DNA from: an uncultured Eubacteriales bacterium
Lineage (GTDB): Bacteria > Bacillota > Clostridia > Peptostreptococcales > Anaerovoracaceae
DNA length: 56,863 bases
Direction of reading: 5' to 3'
NCBI GenBank assembly: GCA_902790905.1
Contig: CADATO010000013.1
Span: 1 to 56,863 of the forward strand
In this document: piece after piece, positions 50,391 through 56,863 of the stretch
Layout: every line of letters starts with the position of its first letter
Position numbering within the stretch: the first letter of the stretch is position 1
Notes under the pieces: model-generated
What the model saw: the letters and a program-made list of their open reading frames with translations, nothing else
What the model was told of the DNA's origin: nothing
Databases searched by the model: none
Made by a program: the position numbers and the translations under genes

Positions 50391-51446
50391 ATGCCTAATA
50401 CAAAAGTGAATAAAATACTCGAAGAAGCGTACGCGCGCGGCGCGGAGGCGGCGAAGAACGGCAAGGTGGCGACGTATATCCCCGAGCTCGGCAAGGCGGA
50501 CCCGGCGGACCTTGGCATCTGCCTGTGCCTGCCGGACGGCACGCGCTACGAGATCGGCGACACGGACAAGAGATTTACCATGCAGTCCATCTCCAAGGTG
50601 GTCTCTCTTGCGCTGGCGCTGGAACACTGCGGCCCGAAGGAAGTCTTCAGCAAGGTCAACATGGAGCCCTCAGCGGAAGCGTTCGACTCGTTCGTGGAGC
50701 TCGACCTGCGCTCAAACCGCCCGTACAATCCAATGATCAACTCGGGCGCCATCACGGTGGCGAGCATCCTGAAGGAGAAGATCACGATCAACGCACTGCT
50801 GGAGTATACGCGCAAGGTGTGTCTCGACCCGGACATCGACTTTAATGAGGCGGTGTACAAGTCCGAGAAAGACCACATGTCGCGGAATCGCTCCATCGGC
50901 TACCTCCTCGAGTCCAAAGGCATCATCACCACCGGCGTCGAGGAGAGCCTCGACTTCTACACCCGCGCCTGCTCGATGAATGTCACGGCGCGCGGCCTTG
51001 CGAATCTGGGCGTTGTCCTCGCGATGGACGGCATCGATCCCTTCACCGGCGAGCAGCTCATGCCGCGCCGCATCGCAGAGGTGGTCAAGACGATCATGCT
51101 GACCTGCGGGATGTACGACGGCAGCGGTGAGTTCGCGGTCATGGTCGGGATCCCCACCAAATCCGGGGTCGGCGGCGGGCTGCTGTCCGCATCGGACGAC
51201 CGGCTCGGGATCGGCATCTACGGACCGGCGCTCGACGAAAAGGGCAACTGCATCGCGGGGCGGCCGGTGCTCGAATATCTCTCGGAGCAGCTCGAACTGT
51301 CGCTGTTTGATAAGGCGGATATCGTGGATGCACTGCGCAAAGCCGAAGCGAATGAGCGTAAGAAGGCAGAAAAGGAGAGCCTGCGGGTGCTGCGGCACCG
51401 CGGCGTGAAGACCTTCCTGCCGTTCAATGTGAAGAAAGACAAGTAG
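50391..51446 (+). CDS. glsA: Glutaminase
   Basis: Glutaminase hydrolyses glutamine to glutamate and ammonia. The protein belongs to the serine-dependent beta-lactamase-like glutaminase family: MQSISKVV holds the catalytic Ser-Lys pair, NPMINSGAI and SRNRSIGYLL follow, and SGVGGGLLS is near the C-terminus. At 351 residues it is about 40 longer than the common ~310-residue form, with a charged C-terminal tail (RKAEANERKKAEKESLRVL) as seen in some longer glutaminases. GGAAAGGCGGACATC precedes the start. It is probably monocistronic. Confidence 0.95.
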   Translation: MPNTKVNKILEEAYARGAEAAKNGKVATYIPELGKADPADLGICLCLPDGTRYEIGDTDKRFTMQSISKVVSLALALEHCGPKEVFSKVNMEPSAEAFDSFVELDLRSNRPYNPMINSGAITVASILKEKITINALLEYTRKVCLDPDIDFNEAVYKSEKDHMSRNRSIGYLLESKGIITTGVEESLDFYTRACSMNVTARGLANLGVVLAMDGIDPFTGEQLMPRRIAEVVKTIMLTCGMYDGSGEFAVMVGIPTKSGVGGGLLSASDDRLGIGIYGPALDEKGNCIAGRPVLEYLSEQLELSLFDKADIVDALRKAEANERKKAEKESLRVLRHRGVKTFLPFNVKKDK

Positions 51447-51472
51447 TTAGATAACGAACATATGGCAATCAA

Positions 51473-51497
51473 AAAGGCCGCGCTATGCGCGGTCTTT
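51473..51497. terminator. Bidirectional terminator between glutaminase and MATE genes
   Basis: Eleven-bp stem (51473-51483 with 51487-51497, one G-T pair, TAT loop), with GATTTTC after it on plus and TTTTTGATT on minus. It overlaps the 3' end of the convergent MATE gene. Confidence 0.85.
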
Positions 51498-52985
51498 GAT
51501 TTTCTGGTAGCGGATCATGTACAGAAGCAGCATCACGCACCAGGAGAATCCTTCAGCGTAGGCGATGACCATGTTGTAGAACAGGCCGACGAGCGCATAC
51601 GACAGGATGATGCGGACGATCAGCGCGCCGATGCCGTTGAGCCCGGAGAAAAGCACATCGCCGCGGCCTTCGAGGTAGCCGCGGAAGGCGTTTGCAAGAC
51701 CAAAGATCACATAGAAGGCGGCGAGCCGGGTGAAGAAGGCGCCGCCGAGTTCAGCTGTCTCGGCGCTGACACCGAACAGCAGGATCAGGTATTTGCCGAG
51801 GAAGAAGATGACGGCTGTGAGCGCGAGCGAGATCGCCGCCATGAGTTTGCTGCCCGAAAACAGCACCTTGCGCGCGCGGTCCGGCCGGCCTGCGCCGATG
51901 TTCTGCGAGGTCAGGGTGGAAATGCCCGTCGTGAGATTGATAACAGGCAGGAGCAGCACCATGTCGATGCGGTACGCCGTCGTGATGGCGGCCACCGTCG
52001 TGCTGCCGAAGGTGTTCATAAAGCCCTGCAGCACCAGGCAGCCTAGCGCGTTGATGATCTGCTGGATGGTGATTGGGGTGGCGAGCGTCAAGCCTTCGCG
52101 GAGGATGTCCTTGCGGAACTTAGGGGAGAGGGCTGCGTCGCGCGCGGGGCGGAAGGTGCCGTCTTTGTCCTGCTGCCAGAGATCGCGTCCCGTGTAGATG
52201 CGTTCGCTGCGGGTATTGCGCCCGGAATCCGTTGCATCATCGGGATTGCTGGCGCCGGATGCGCCTTCATAGGCGAATCGCAGATACGGATATTTGCTGA
52301 GCGAGCGCAGGACGGTGAAGCCGGTCATGGCGGCCTGCGCGATGAAGGTCGCAGCGGCTGCGCCGGCGACGCCCCAGTGGAACGCCCAGACAAAGAGCAG
52401 GTCGAGCACGAGATTGACCGCCGAGCTGACCACGATGGAATACAGCGGCAGCGTACTGTCCCCGAGGCCACGCAAAACGGCGCAGTAGACGTTGTAAAGA
52501 GCGAGGAACGGCATGCCGCACAGGATGATCCGCAGGTAGACAGAGGCGTCAGTGAAAATGTCCTGCGGGGTGCTGAGCAGTGTAAGAATCGCATCCGCCG
52601 CGCCGCCGCACGAGACGGCGAGCAGCAGGACGGCTGTGGTCAGGACGATAGAGAATGTATAAAGGATATGCTTCTGGATCCTCGTATTGCCGGCGCCGTA
52701 GTAGCGGGCGGCAAGGATGTTGATGCCGGCGGTGAAGCCGGTGATCCCGAAGATGAACAGCTGATTCACAGCATTGGTCGAGCCGATGGCGGCGAGGGCG
52801 CTTTCGCCGACGACATTGCCCACGATAAAAGCGTCCACCCAGCTGTAGAGCTGCTGGAGCAGGCCGCTTAAGATCAGCGGGACACTGAAAGAGATCAGTT
52901 CCCGGGTGATGCTGCGCTCGTGGTTGAGGGAAGGCCCTTCCGGCGGGGCGCTTTTGATGTTGTTCTCGCCAGATGTTTTCGCCAT
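51483..52985 (-). CDS. MATE-family efflux transporter
   Basis: A 500-residue transporter with twelve helices of the MATE family (NorM/DinF type): ITRELISFSVPLILSGLLQQ and DAFIVGNVVGESALAAIGS form the first two helices, and a second internal repeat begins near ILREGLTLATPITIQQI. A polar insertion (about residues 225-275) between the halves is larger than usual. It likely exports drugs or metabolites in exchange for Na+ or H+. The start is uncertain: Met at 52985 (MAKTSGENN) is chosen, 53000 and 53093 are possible, and none has a good ribosome site. Confidence 0.88.
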   Translation of the reverse strand: MAKTSGENNIKSAPPEGPSLNHERSITRELISFSVPLILSGLLQQLYSWVDAFIVGNVVGESALAAIGSTNAVNQLFIFGITGFTAGINILAARYYGAGNTRIQKHILYTFSIVLTTAVLLLAVSCGGAADAILTLLSTPQDIFTDASVYLRIILCGMPFLALYNVYCAVLRGLGDSTLPLYSIVVSSAVNLVLDLLFVWAFHWGVAGAAAATFIAQAAMTGFTVLRSLSKYPYLRFAYEGASGASNPDDATDSGRNTRSERIYTGRDLWQQDKDGTFRPARDAALSPKFRKDILREGLTLATPITIQQIINALGCLVLQGFMNTFGSTTVAAITTAYRIDMVLLLPVINLTTGISTLTSQNIGAGRPDRARKVLFSGSKLMAAISLALTAVIFFLGKYLILLFGVSAETAELGGAFFTRLAAFYVIFGLANAFRGYLEGRGDVLFSGLNGIGALIVRIILSYALVGLFYNMVIAYAEGFSWCVMLLLYMIRYQKIKDRA

Positions 52986-53168
52986 GACGCTATGATACAT
53001 GAAGGAAGGGCGATGTGCAAACGGACGATGCACTGCGGGGGCGGCGCCGGCTGGCGCTGCCGGGCGGCTGAGCGATTCCTTGCCCGAGGGCATGGCCTGG
53101 CGGCGGATCGTTACTTCGCAAAAACATTTTTTGCAAAGATGGCCAATGATTCTTTTTTAGAATATTCA

Positions 53169-53177
53169 TGATATAAT
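53169..53177 (+). promoter_or_regulatory. Extended -10 promoter of the TPM-domain gene
   Basis: TGATATAAT (53169-53177), about 73 bases upstream of the start. The gap between it and the MATE gene is AT-rich near the promoter, has a GCAAAAA-CA-TTTTTTGC hairpin (about 53118-53135), and carries a copy of the 9-mer at 53071. Confidence 0.6.
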
Positions 53178-53249
53178 ACCTATAGAGTGACCCGCTGTGC
53201 GCATGACGCAGGCGGGAATCCGATATTGTATTCACCAAAGGAGCGATGT

Positions 53250-54740
53250 ATGGCAGGGCATAGAGCAAGCAGCGGTCACAGGGTCGGCCATTCCAGCGGC
53301 GGACACAGAGTCAGCGGCGGGTCGTTCCGAAGCAGCAGCGGCAGTTCGTACAGGAGCAGCAGTTCGCACAGCAGTTCCTACGGCAGTTCGCGCAGCTCGG
53401 GTTACGGCGGCTACTCCAGCCGCAGAGAGTCCGGCGGCGGTTTTGGCGGCGGCAGCCTGTGGGGTCCGGGGATGTATATGCTCGGACGCAAGTCTGCCCA
53501 CCGCGAAATGGAACGCCGCGGTGGGTATTACGGCGGTTACAACCAGGGGTACGGCAATGAGCCTTATTACGGATCTTCCGGCCCTACCTATACGCAACAG
53601 AGGCAACAGATGCAGCGTCAACAACAGCAAACATCGGCGAATGCCGGTCAGCCGGCTCAGGCGGGCACCAAACGCAGCGGCTGCGGCACAGTCGTTCTTG
53701 TGTTCCTTATCTTCCTGCTGGTCTTCATGCTCTTATCTACCTTCCTCGGGCAGTCGGGCAGCACGGTGGAGAGGCACAAGCTCGAAGGTGTTGCGCAGTT
53801 CAACACGGATTGTGTGGCTGACCAGATCGGTGTGTTCGAGAGCGGCAGCACCGTCAAGAGCGGGCTGAAAGATTTCTACGATCAGACCGGCATCCAGCCG
53901 TATGTTGTATTCCTGACACCGGATGCATCTCTTGTCAGTGACGCCGACAAGGAACAATGGGCGAACGACTTCTATGATCAGAACATCAAAGAAGAGAATG
54001 GATTCCTGTTCGTCTACTTCGGCGAATCGCCTGAAGACGGCTCCGGCTACATCTCGTACGTCAGCGGCAGCCAGACCAACTCGATCATGGACGACGAGGC
54101 GATCGACCTCTTCTGGGGGCGCATCGACAATGCGTGGTCGGAGTTTGGCAGAAGCGGCTTTGACAGCGCATTCTCCCAGGCGTACAGCAACACGGCCAGC
54201 ACGATCATGCGGGTCAGCACGACGGGCAATGATGTCCTGAAGTGGCTGCTCATCGTCATCCTCGCAGCGGTCATCCTCGGATGGGTCCTGCGCATGCGCA
54301 AGGAAAAGAACCGCCGCGAGAAGGAACGTGCCGAAGAGACCGAGCGTATCCTCAACACGCCGGTTGAAAAGTTCGGCGACAACAGCGACGAGCTGATCGG
54401 CAAGTACAAGGACAAGACCGACGCGGAAAAGGCGGCCGAGAAGGCGCAGGCGGAAAAGGAAGCCGCGGAGAAGGCAGCCAAAGATGCAGCGGCAGCGGCG
54501 GATGCGGCGGATGACGCACGGATCAAAGCCGAGATGGAAGCGGCCGAAAAGGCAGCAGCGGCGGAGATCGCAGCGGAGAAAGCGGCGGCCGAAAAGGCGG
54601 CGGCTGAGGCGCAGCGCGAAGCGGATATCGCAGCGAAGGTCGGCTCGAGCGAGCCGACGAACGGGGAAGACCCGATGCTGAAGACCTTCGCGGACGCCGA
54701 GACGGACGACCTGATCAATAAGTACAAGGATCCTCAGTAG
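53250..54740 (+). CDS. TPM-domain membrane protein with Ser/Gly-rich N-terminus and Ala/Lys/Glu coiled coil
   Basis: A 496-residue protein. Residues 1-70 are dominated by Ser, Gly, Arg and His; a Gln-rich stretch follows; a membrane helix is near 150-168 (GTVVLVFLIFLLVFMLLSTF). A TPM-like domain (about 180-320; VVFLTPDASLVSDADKEQW) precedes a second helix (330-350). The tail is a long Ala/Lys/Glu coiled coil. The sequence DELIGKYKD occurs near 382 and DDLINKYKD at the very end; the PspA-like protein downstream has EDLVKKYSK. The start has AAAGGAGCGATGT upstream. Probably an envelope-stress partner of PspA, by inference. Confidence 0.8.
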   Translation: MAGHRASSGHRVGHSSGGHRVSGGSFRSSSGSSYRSSSSHSSSYGSSRSSGYGGYSSRRESGGGFGGGSLWGPGMYMLGRKSAHREMERRGGYYGGYNQGYGNEPYYGSSGPTYTQQRQQMQRQQQQTSANAGQPAQAGTKRSGCGTVVLVFLIFLLVFMLLSTFLGQSGSTVERHKLEGVAQFNTDCVADQIGVFESGSTVKSGLKDFYDQTGIQPYVVFLTPDASLVSDADKEQWANDFYDQNIKEENGFLFVYFGESPEDGSGYISYVSGSQTNSIMDDEAIDLFWGRIDNAWSEFGRSGFDSAFSQAYSNTASTIMRVSTTGNDVLKWLLIVILAAVILGWVLRMRKEKNRREKERAEETERILNTPVEKFGDNSDELIGKYKDKTDAEKAAEKAQAEKEAAEKAAKDAAAAADAADDARIKAEMEAAEKAAAAEIAAEKAAAEKAAAEAQREADIAAKVGSSEPTNGEDPMLKTFADAETDDLINKYKDPQ

Positions 54741-54794
54741 GGGTTCAGATAAAAAGTCAACTATTTTCACGTTTATCACCAGAAGGAGAAAAAC

Positions 54795-55478
54795 ATGAAC
54801 ATTATTGAAAGAATCGACAAAATCCTGAAAGCCAACATCAACGCACTGCTCGACAAGGCAGAAGATCCGGCAAAGATGATCGACGAGACCCTGCGTGAGC
54901 TGTACGAGGATCTGGCGGAAGTCAAAGAGAGCACCGCGGCTGTCATGGCTGACGAGCAGGCGGCTCTGAGAGAGAAGCAGAACTGCGAACTGGCTGTCGC
55001 AGAGGCTGACAACGCGGCGCGCAATGCTCTGGCAAGCGGCCACGAAGATGATGCCAGAAAGATCCTCGAGAAGAAGCAGCAGCTCATGGCGAACTGCGAA
55101 GTCCTCAACCAGCGTTACGAGATCGCAAAAGCCAACAGCGAGAAGATGCGTGCTGCGCATGACAAGCTGGTCAACGACATCCAGGATCTGAACAGCCGCA
55201 AGGAATTCATCAAGGCGAAGATCAAGACTGCAGAAGCGCAGGAGAAGATCAACAGCATGACCGCCGGCAGCACTGTCGACACCTCCGCCAGCATCGAAGC
55301 ATTCGAGCGTTGGGAAGCGAAGGCTGACAAGATGCTCGACATGGCAATGGCCAAGGCTGAGCTCAACGAAGACGCCGGCGTCGACACACCGGAAGATCTC
55401 GTGAAGAAGTACAGCAAGGGCAGCAGCGCTGAGATCGACGCTGAGATCGCGAAGATGAAGGAGGAAATGGGCCTGTAA
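54795..55478 (+). CDS. pspA: PspA/IM30-family protein
   Basis: A 227-residue, almost entirely helical coiled-coil protein of the PspA/IM30/LiaH family. The amphipathic N-terminus (MNIIERIDKILKANINALLDK) and the DPAKMIDETLREL segment are typical; the central hairpin extends to about 150. These proteins form ESCRT-III-like assemblies at damaged membranes. AGAAGGAGAAAAAC precedes the start. It is 54 bases after the TPM-domain gene, and the two share a short (E/D)DL(I/V)xKY motif, suggesting they work together. Confidence 0.92.
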   Translation: MNIIERIDKILKANINALLDKAEDPAKMIDETLRELYEDLAEVKESTAAVMADEQAALREKQNCELAVAEADNAARNALASGHEDDARKILEKKQQLMANCEVLNQRYEIAKANSEKMRAAHDKLVNDIQDLNSRKEFIKAKIKTAEAQEKINSMTAGSTVDTSASIEAFERWEAKADKMLDMAMAKAELNEDAGVDTPEDLVKKYSKGSSAEIDAEIAKMKEEMGL

Positions 55479-55492
55479 TCGCATAGCGGCTA

Positions 55493-55501
55493 TGCTATAA
55501 T
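55493..55501 (+). promoter_or_regulatory. Extended -10 promoter of the amidase gene
   Basis: TGCTATAAT (55493-55501) directly after pspA; no clear -35 box. Confidence 0.6.
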
Positions 55502-55517
55502 AGGTACGACCACGAAG

Positions 55518-55549
55518 GCCGTCGCATCCTGGTGGTGCGGCGGCTTTTT
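55518..55549 (+). terminator. Hairpin with T tract in the amidase leader
   Basis: Eleven-bp stem (55518-55528 with 55534-55544, two G-T pairs, loop CTGGT) then TTTTT. It lies downstream of the extended -10 box, so it can end pspA transcripts and also attenuate the amidase transcript. Confidence 0.7.
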
Positions 55550-55569
55550 CATAAAAGGAGGAAATACCA

Positions 55570-56409
55570 ATGGCCAAATGCCGTGTTGCGGCTGTGCAGA
55601 TGTCCACAGTCGAGAAGAAAAGCCAGAATGTCGAGAACGCAGCGAAGTACATCAACGACCTGATGAACGAAGTCTACGGGCCGAAGCCGGACTTCATCGT
55701 GTTGCCGGAGATGTTCAACTGCCCGTACGAAACGCAGAATTTCCCGTTCTACGCGGAGGAGCGCGGCGAGCTCACCTGGAAGCATATGTCGCAGCTGGCG
55801 GCGCATTTCGGGGTGTACATCATCGCGGGCTCGGTGCCGGAGTACGATGAGAACGATTGCGTGTACAATACGTCCTACGTCTTCGACCGTGAGGGCAAGG
55901 AGATCGCGTGCCACCGCAAGGTGCATCTGTTCGACATCGACGTGAAGGGCGGACAGTCCTTCAAGGAATCGGAAACGCTCACTCCCGGTGACCATTTCAC
56001 GACTTTTGAGACCGAGTTCGGCACAATGGGACTTTGCATCTGCTTTGACATCCGCTTTGTCGAGACCTACCGGATCATGGCAGAGCGCGGCGCCAAAATG
56101 GTATTCGTACCGGCGGCCTTCAATATGACCACCGGCCCCGCGCACTGGGAACTCACCCACCGCGCCCGTGCGCTGGACAACCAGATGTACGTCCTGGCGT
56201 GCGCACCGGCGCGCAACGAAGAGGCATCGTATGTCTCTTACGGGCACAGCATGCTGACCGATCCATGGGGGCGCGTCGTGGCGTCGCTCGATGAGAAGGA
56301 AGGCGTGCTCAATGAAGAGGTGGATCTGGACTACGTCGATGATATCCGTGCGCAGCTGCCGATCCTGAGCGCGCGCCGGAAAGATCTGTATGAGCTGAAC
56401 GAGAAATAG
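55570..56409 (+). CDS. Carbon-nitrogen hydrolase (nitrilase superfamily, omega-amidase-like)
   Basis: The 279-residue protein has the nitrilase triad: Glu in VLPEMFNCP, Lys in CHRKVHLFDID and Cys in LCICFDIRF. The overall pattern, including FNMTTGPAHWELTHRARALDNQ, is closest to Nit2/omega-amidase, which hydrolyses alpha-ketoglutaramate or ketosuccinamate, metabolites from glutamine or asparagine transamination. GGAGGAAATACCA precedes the start. A copy of the motif core begins inside the stop codon (AGCGATTC at 56408). Confidence 0.9.
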   Translation: MAKCRVAAVQMSTVEKKSQNVENAAKYINDLMNEVYGPKPDFIVLPEMFNCPYETQNFPFYAEERGELTWKHMSQLAAHFGVYIIAGSVPEYDENDCVYNTSYVFDREGKEIACHRKVHLFDIDVKGGQSFKESETLTPGDHFTTFETEFGTMGLCICFDIRFVETYRIMAERGAKMVFVPAAFNMTTGPAHWELTHRARALDNQMYVLACAPARNEEASYVSYGHSMLTDPWGRVVASLDEKEGVLNEEVDLDYVDDIRAQLPILSARRKDLYELNEK

Positions 56410-56765
56410 CGATTCTCGGTGAATCGGGATGCTTCCCCTTAACTTTCGCAAAAGGTGAGAACTTTTTTCAACGGTTGCAGGGTGTGAAAATGCCGCGGAA
56501 TGGAGCTGCTCATTTTCAGGGCTGATAAACGTTGAAAAAAAGGATGCTTATCGTCGAGAAAGAGGAAGAAGCATCACAAAATGATGCTGATTGCCAGAAA
56601 AAGGGATAAAGCATCACAAAAGTGCGCGGAATGTGTAGTGTCTGGAGCGCCATGCAGAGCGTGGGGCTCGGGGAGCGATGCCGCGGACAAAATGGCGCAG
56701 AGAAAAGCGCGGATAAAAGACGGACAAAAGTGCGCATATAAATAAGTAAGGAAGACCCGCAAAAG
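56410..56765. other. Intergenic region with short repeats
   Basis: No gene is supported here. The sequence has AAGCATCACAAAA twice (56569-56581 and 56609-56621, 40 bases apart), an inverted GATGCTTATC at about 56533, and ACAAAAGTGCGC twice (about 56616 and 56723). Directly after the amidase stop is CGATTC-TCGGT-GAATCG, a 6-bp stem that could be a weak terminator. The minus-strand frame 56516-56737 has no start signal and is not called. Confidence 0.5.
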
Positions 56766-56863
56766 TGAACTGACCCCCAAAAGTTGGACCTGAAAAGTTT
56801 AACTTTGGGAGGTCAGTTTTTCTTATGGCAAAATACAGTTATGAATTCAAGTTGGAAATCGTG
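56766..56863 (+). mobile_element. Left end of an IS3-family insertion sequence
   Basis: The sequence ACTGACCCCCAAAAGTTGGAC is a typical IS3/IS150-group terminal repeat. It pairs imperfectly with AACTTTGGGAGGTCAGT (about 56801-56817), giving a subterminal hairpin just before the transposase start. The element continues beyond the window; its exact outer edge (about 56766) is estimated. Confidence 0.85.
56825..56863 (+). CDS. IS3-family transposase OrfA (start only)
   Basis: Thirteen codons (MAKYSYEFKLEIV) match the beginning of IS3-family OrfA, a helix-turn-helix protein that binds the element's ends; the F-K-E-V pattern is typical. The gene runs off the window. No ribosome site is strong, as the start sits just inside the subterminal hairpin. 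Confidence 0.85.
   Translation, partial: MAKYSYEFKLEIV

Larger units (their letters stand above)
2317..53079. repeat. Highly iterated 9-mer GGAATCGCT / AGCGATTCC (24 copies)
   Basis: First bases of plus-oriented GGAATCGCT: 8114, 9240, 10489, 12809, 21569, 27041, 29982, 31690, 33966, 39307, 40419, 50884. First bases of minus-oriented AGCGATTCC: 2317, 18252, 22311, 23377, 24588, 26011, 29628, 33172, 46524, 49951, 50294, 53071. Eight-base cores GAATCGCT/AGCGATTC add 3846, 6627, 8290, 24985, 26145, 44921 and 56408. The preferred context is AGGAATCGCTC, and the 15-mer GGCTGAGCGATTCCT occurs four times (at 23377, 40419, 46524, 53071). About 0.4-0.5 copies of the 9-mer are expected by chance. Nine of the 24 are intergenic or touch a stop codon. 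Confidence 0.85.

Noticed and set aside
2317..53079. The 9-mer as a Chi, KOPS or other strand-polar chromosome signal
   Set aside because: Copies are split 12:12 between strands within one window where genes mostly point right; polar signals should be skewed unless the window spans the origin or terminus.
2317..53079. The 9-mer as a simple ribosome-binding-site extension
   Set aside because: Only two copies (12809, 39307) lie before start codons; most are within genes in both orientations and several frames.

Overview
The window looks like chromosomal DNA of a GC-rich Gram-positive anaerobe of the Bacillota, most likely a clostridial lineage. Evidence: a long-form IMP dehydrogenase, HPr with both His15 and Ser46, a DeoR-type fruR-fruK-fruA operon, RsbW/SpoIIAA-type STAS and ATPase domains, PspA, lipoprotein signals with LSGC/LTAC boxes, strong GGAGG ribosome binding sites and sigma-A promoters. 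Most genes read rightward. No rRNA, tRNA or CRISPR was found.

Layout. 0.1-4.0 kb (minus strand): pantothenate genes panG-panB-panC and a lipoprotein metallopeptidase. 4.1-7.4 kb: guaB and guaA. 7.4-17 kb: membrane proteins (acyltransferase 3, two unknowns, a DUF218 gene split by an in-frame amber codon), a nucleoside phosphorylase-like protein, a lipase, a membrane metallophosphoesterase and a DUF975-CmpB fusion. 17-20.7 kb: a compact module of a STAS protein, a STAS-kinase-ATPase fusion and an ATPase-like domain fused to a dicarboxylate transporter. 20.8-25.7 kb: GNAT acetyltransferase, VWA/MoxR pair, membrane-anchored XRE regulator. 25.9-31.7 kb: the fructose PTS operon followed by ptsH-ptsI. 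31.8-36 kb: an orphan protein resembling the HPr-binding part of Enzyme I, a MORN-double-AAA ATPase, a lipoprotein and a methyltransferase. 36.1-38.3 kb: a Fic gene lying between two copies of a 35-bp direct repeat that duplicates the start of the next gene. 38.3-40.4 kb: a 5'-truncated ORF6N gene and an ADP-ribosylglycohydrolase. 40.4-45.9 kb: a clearly AT-richer acquired island with a PLD-helicase-DUF3427 plus Nudix pair, probably defence. 45.9-56.4 kb: a second Nudix protein, BCCT transporter, J-like membrane protein, sirtuin, glutaminase, MATE exporter, TPM-domain membrane protein, PspA and a nitrilase-family amidase. The last 98 bases are the left end of an IS3-family element.

The most striking signal is not a gene. 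The 9-mer GGAATCGCT (reverse AGCGATTCC) occurs at least 24 times in 56.9 kb, 12 times in each orientation, where about 0.4-0.5 is expected. It lies inside genes and, more often than chance, in promoters, leaders, terminators and next to start or stop codons, once as an inverted pair forming a hairpin. It has no exact copy in the acquired island. In size, density, orientation balance and placement it resembles the DNA uptake sequences of Pasteurellaceae and Neisseriaceae, which I do not know to be described in Gram-positive bacteria.
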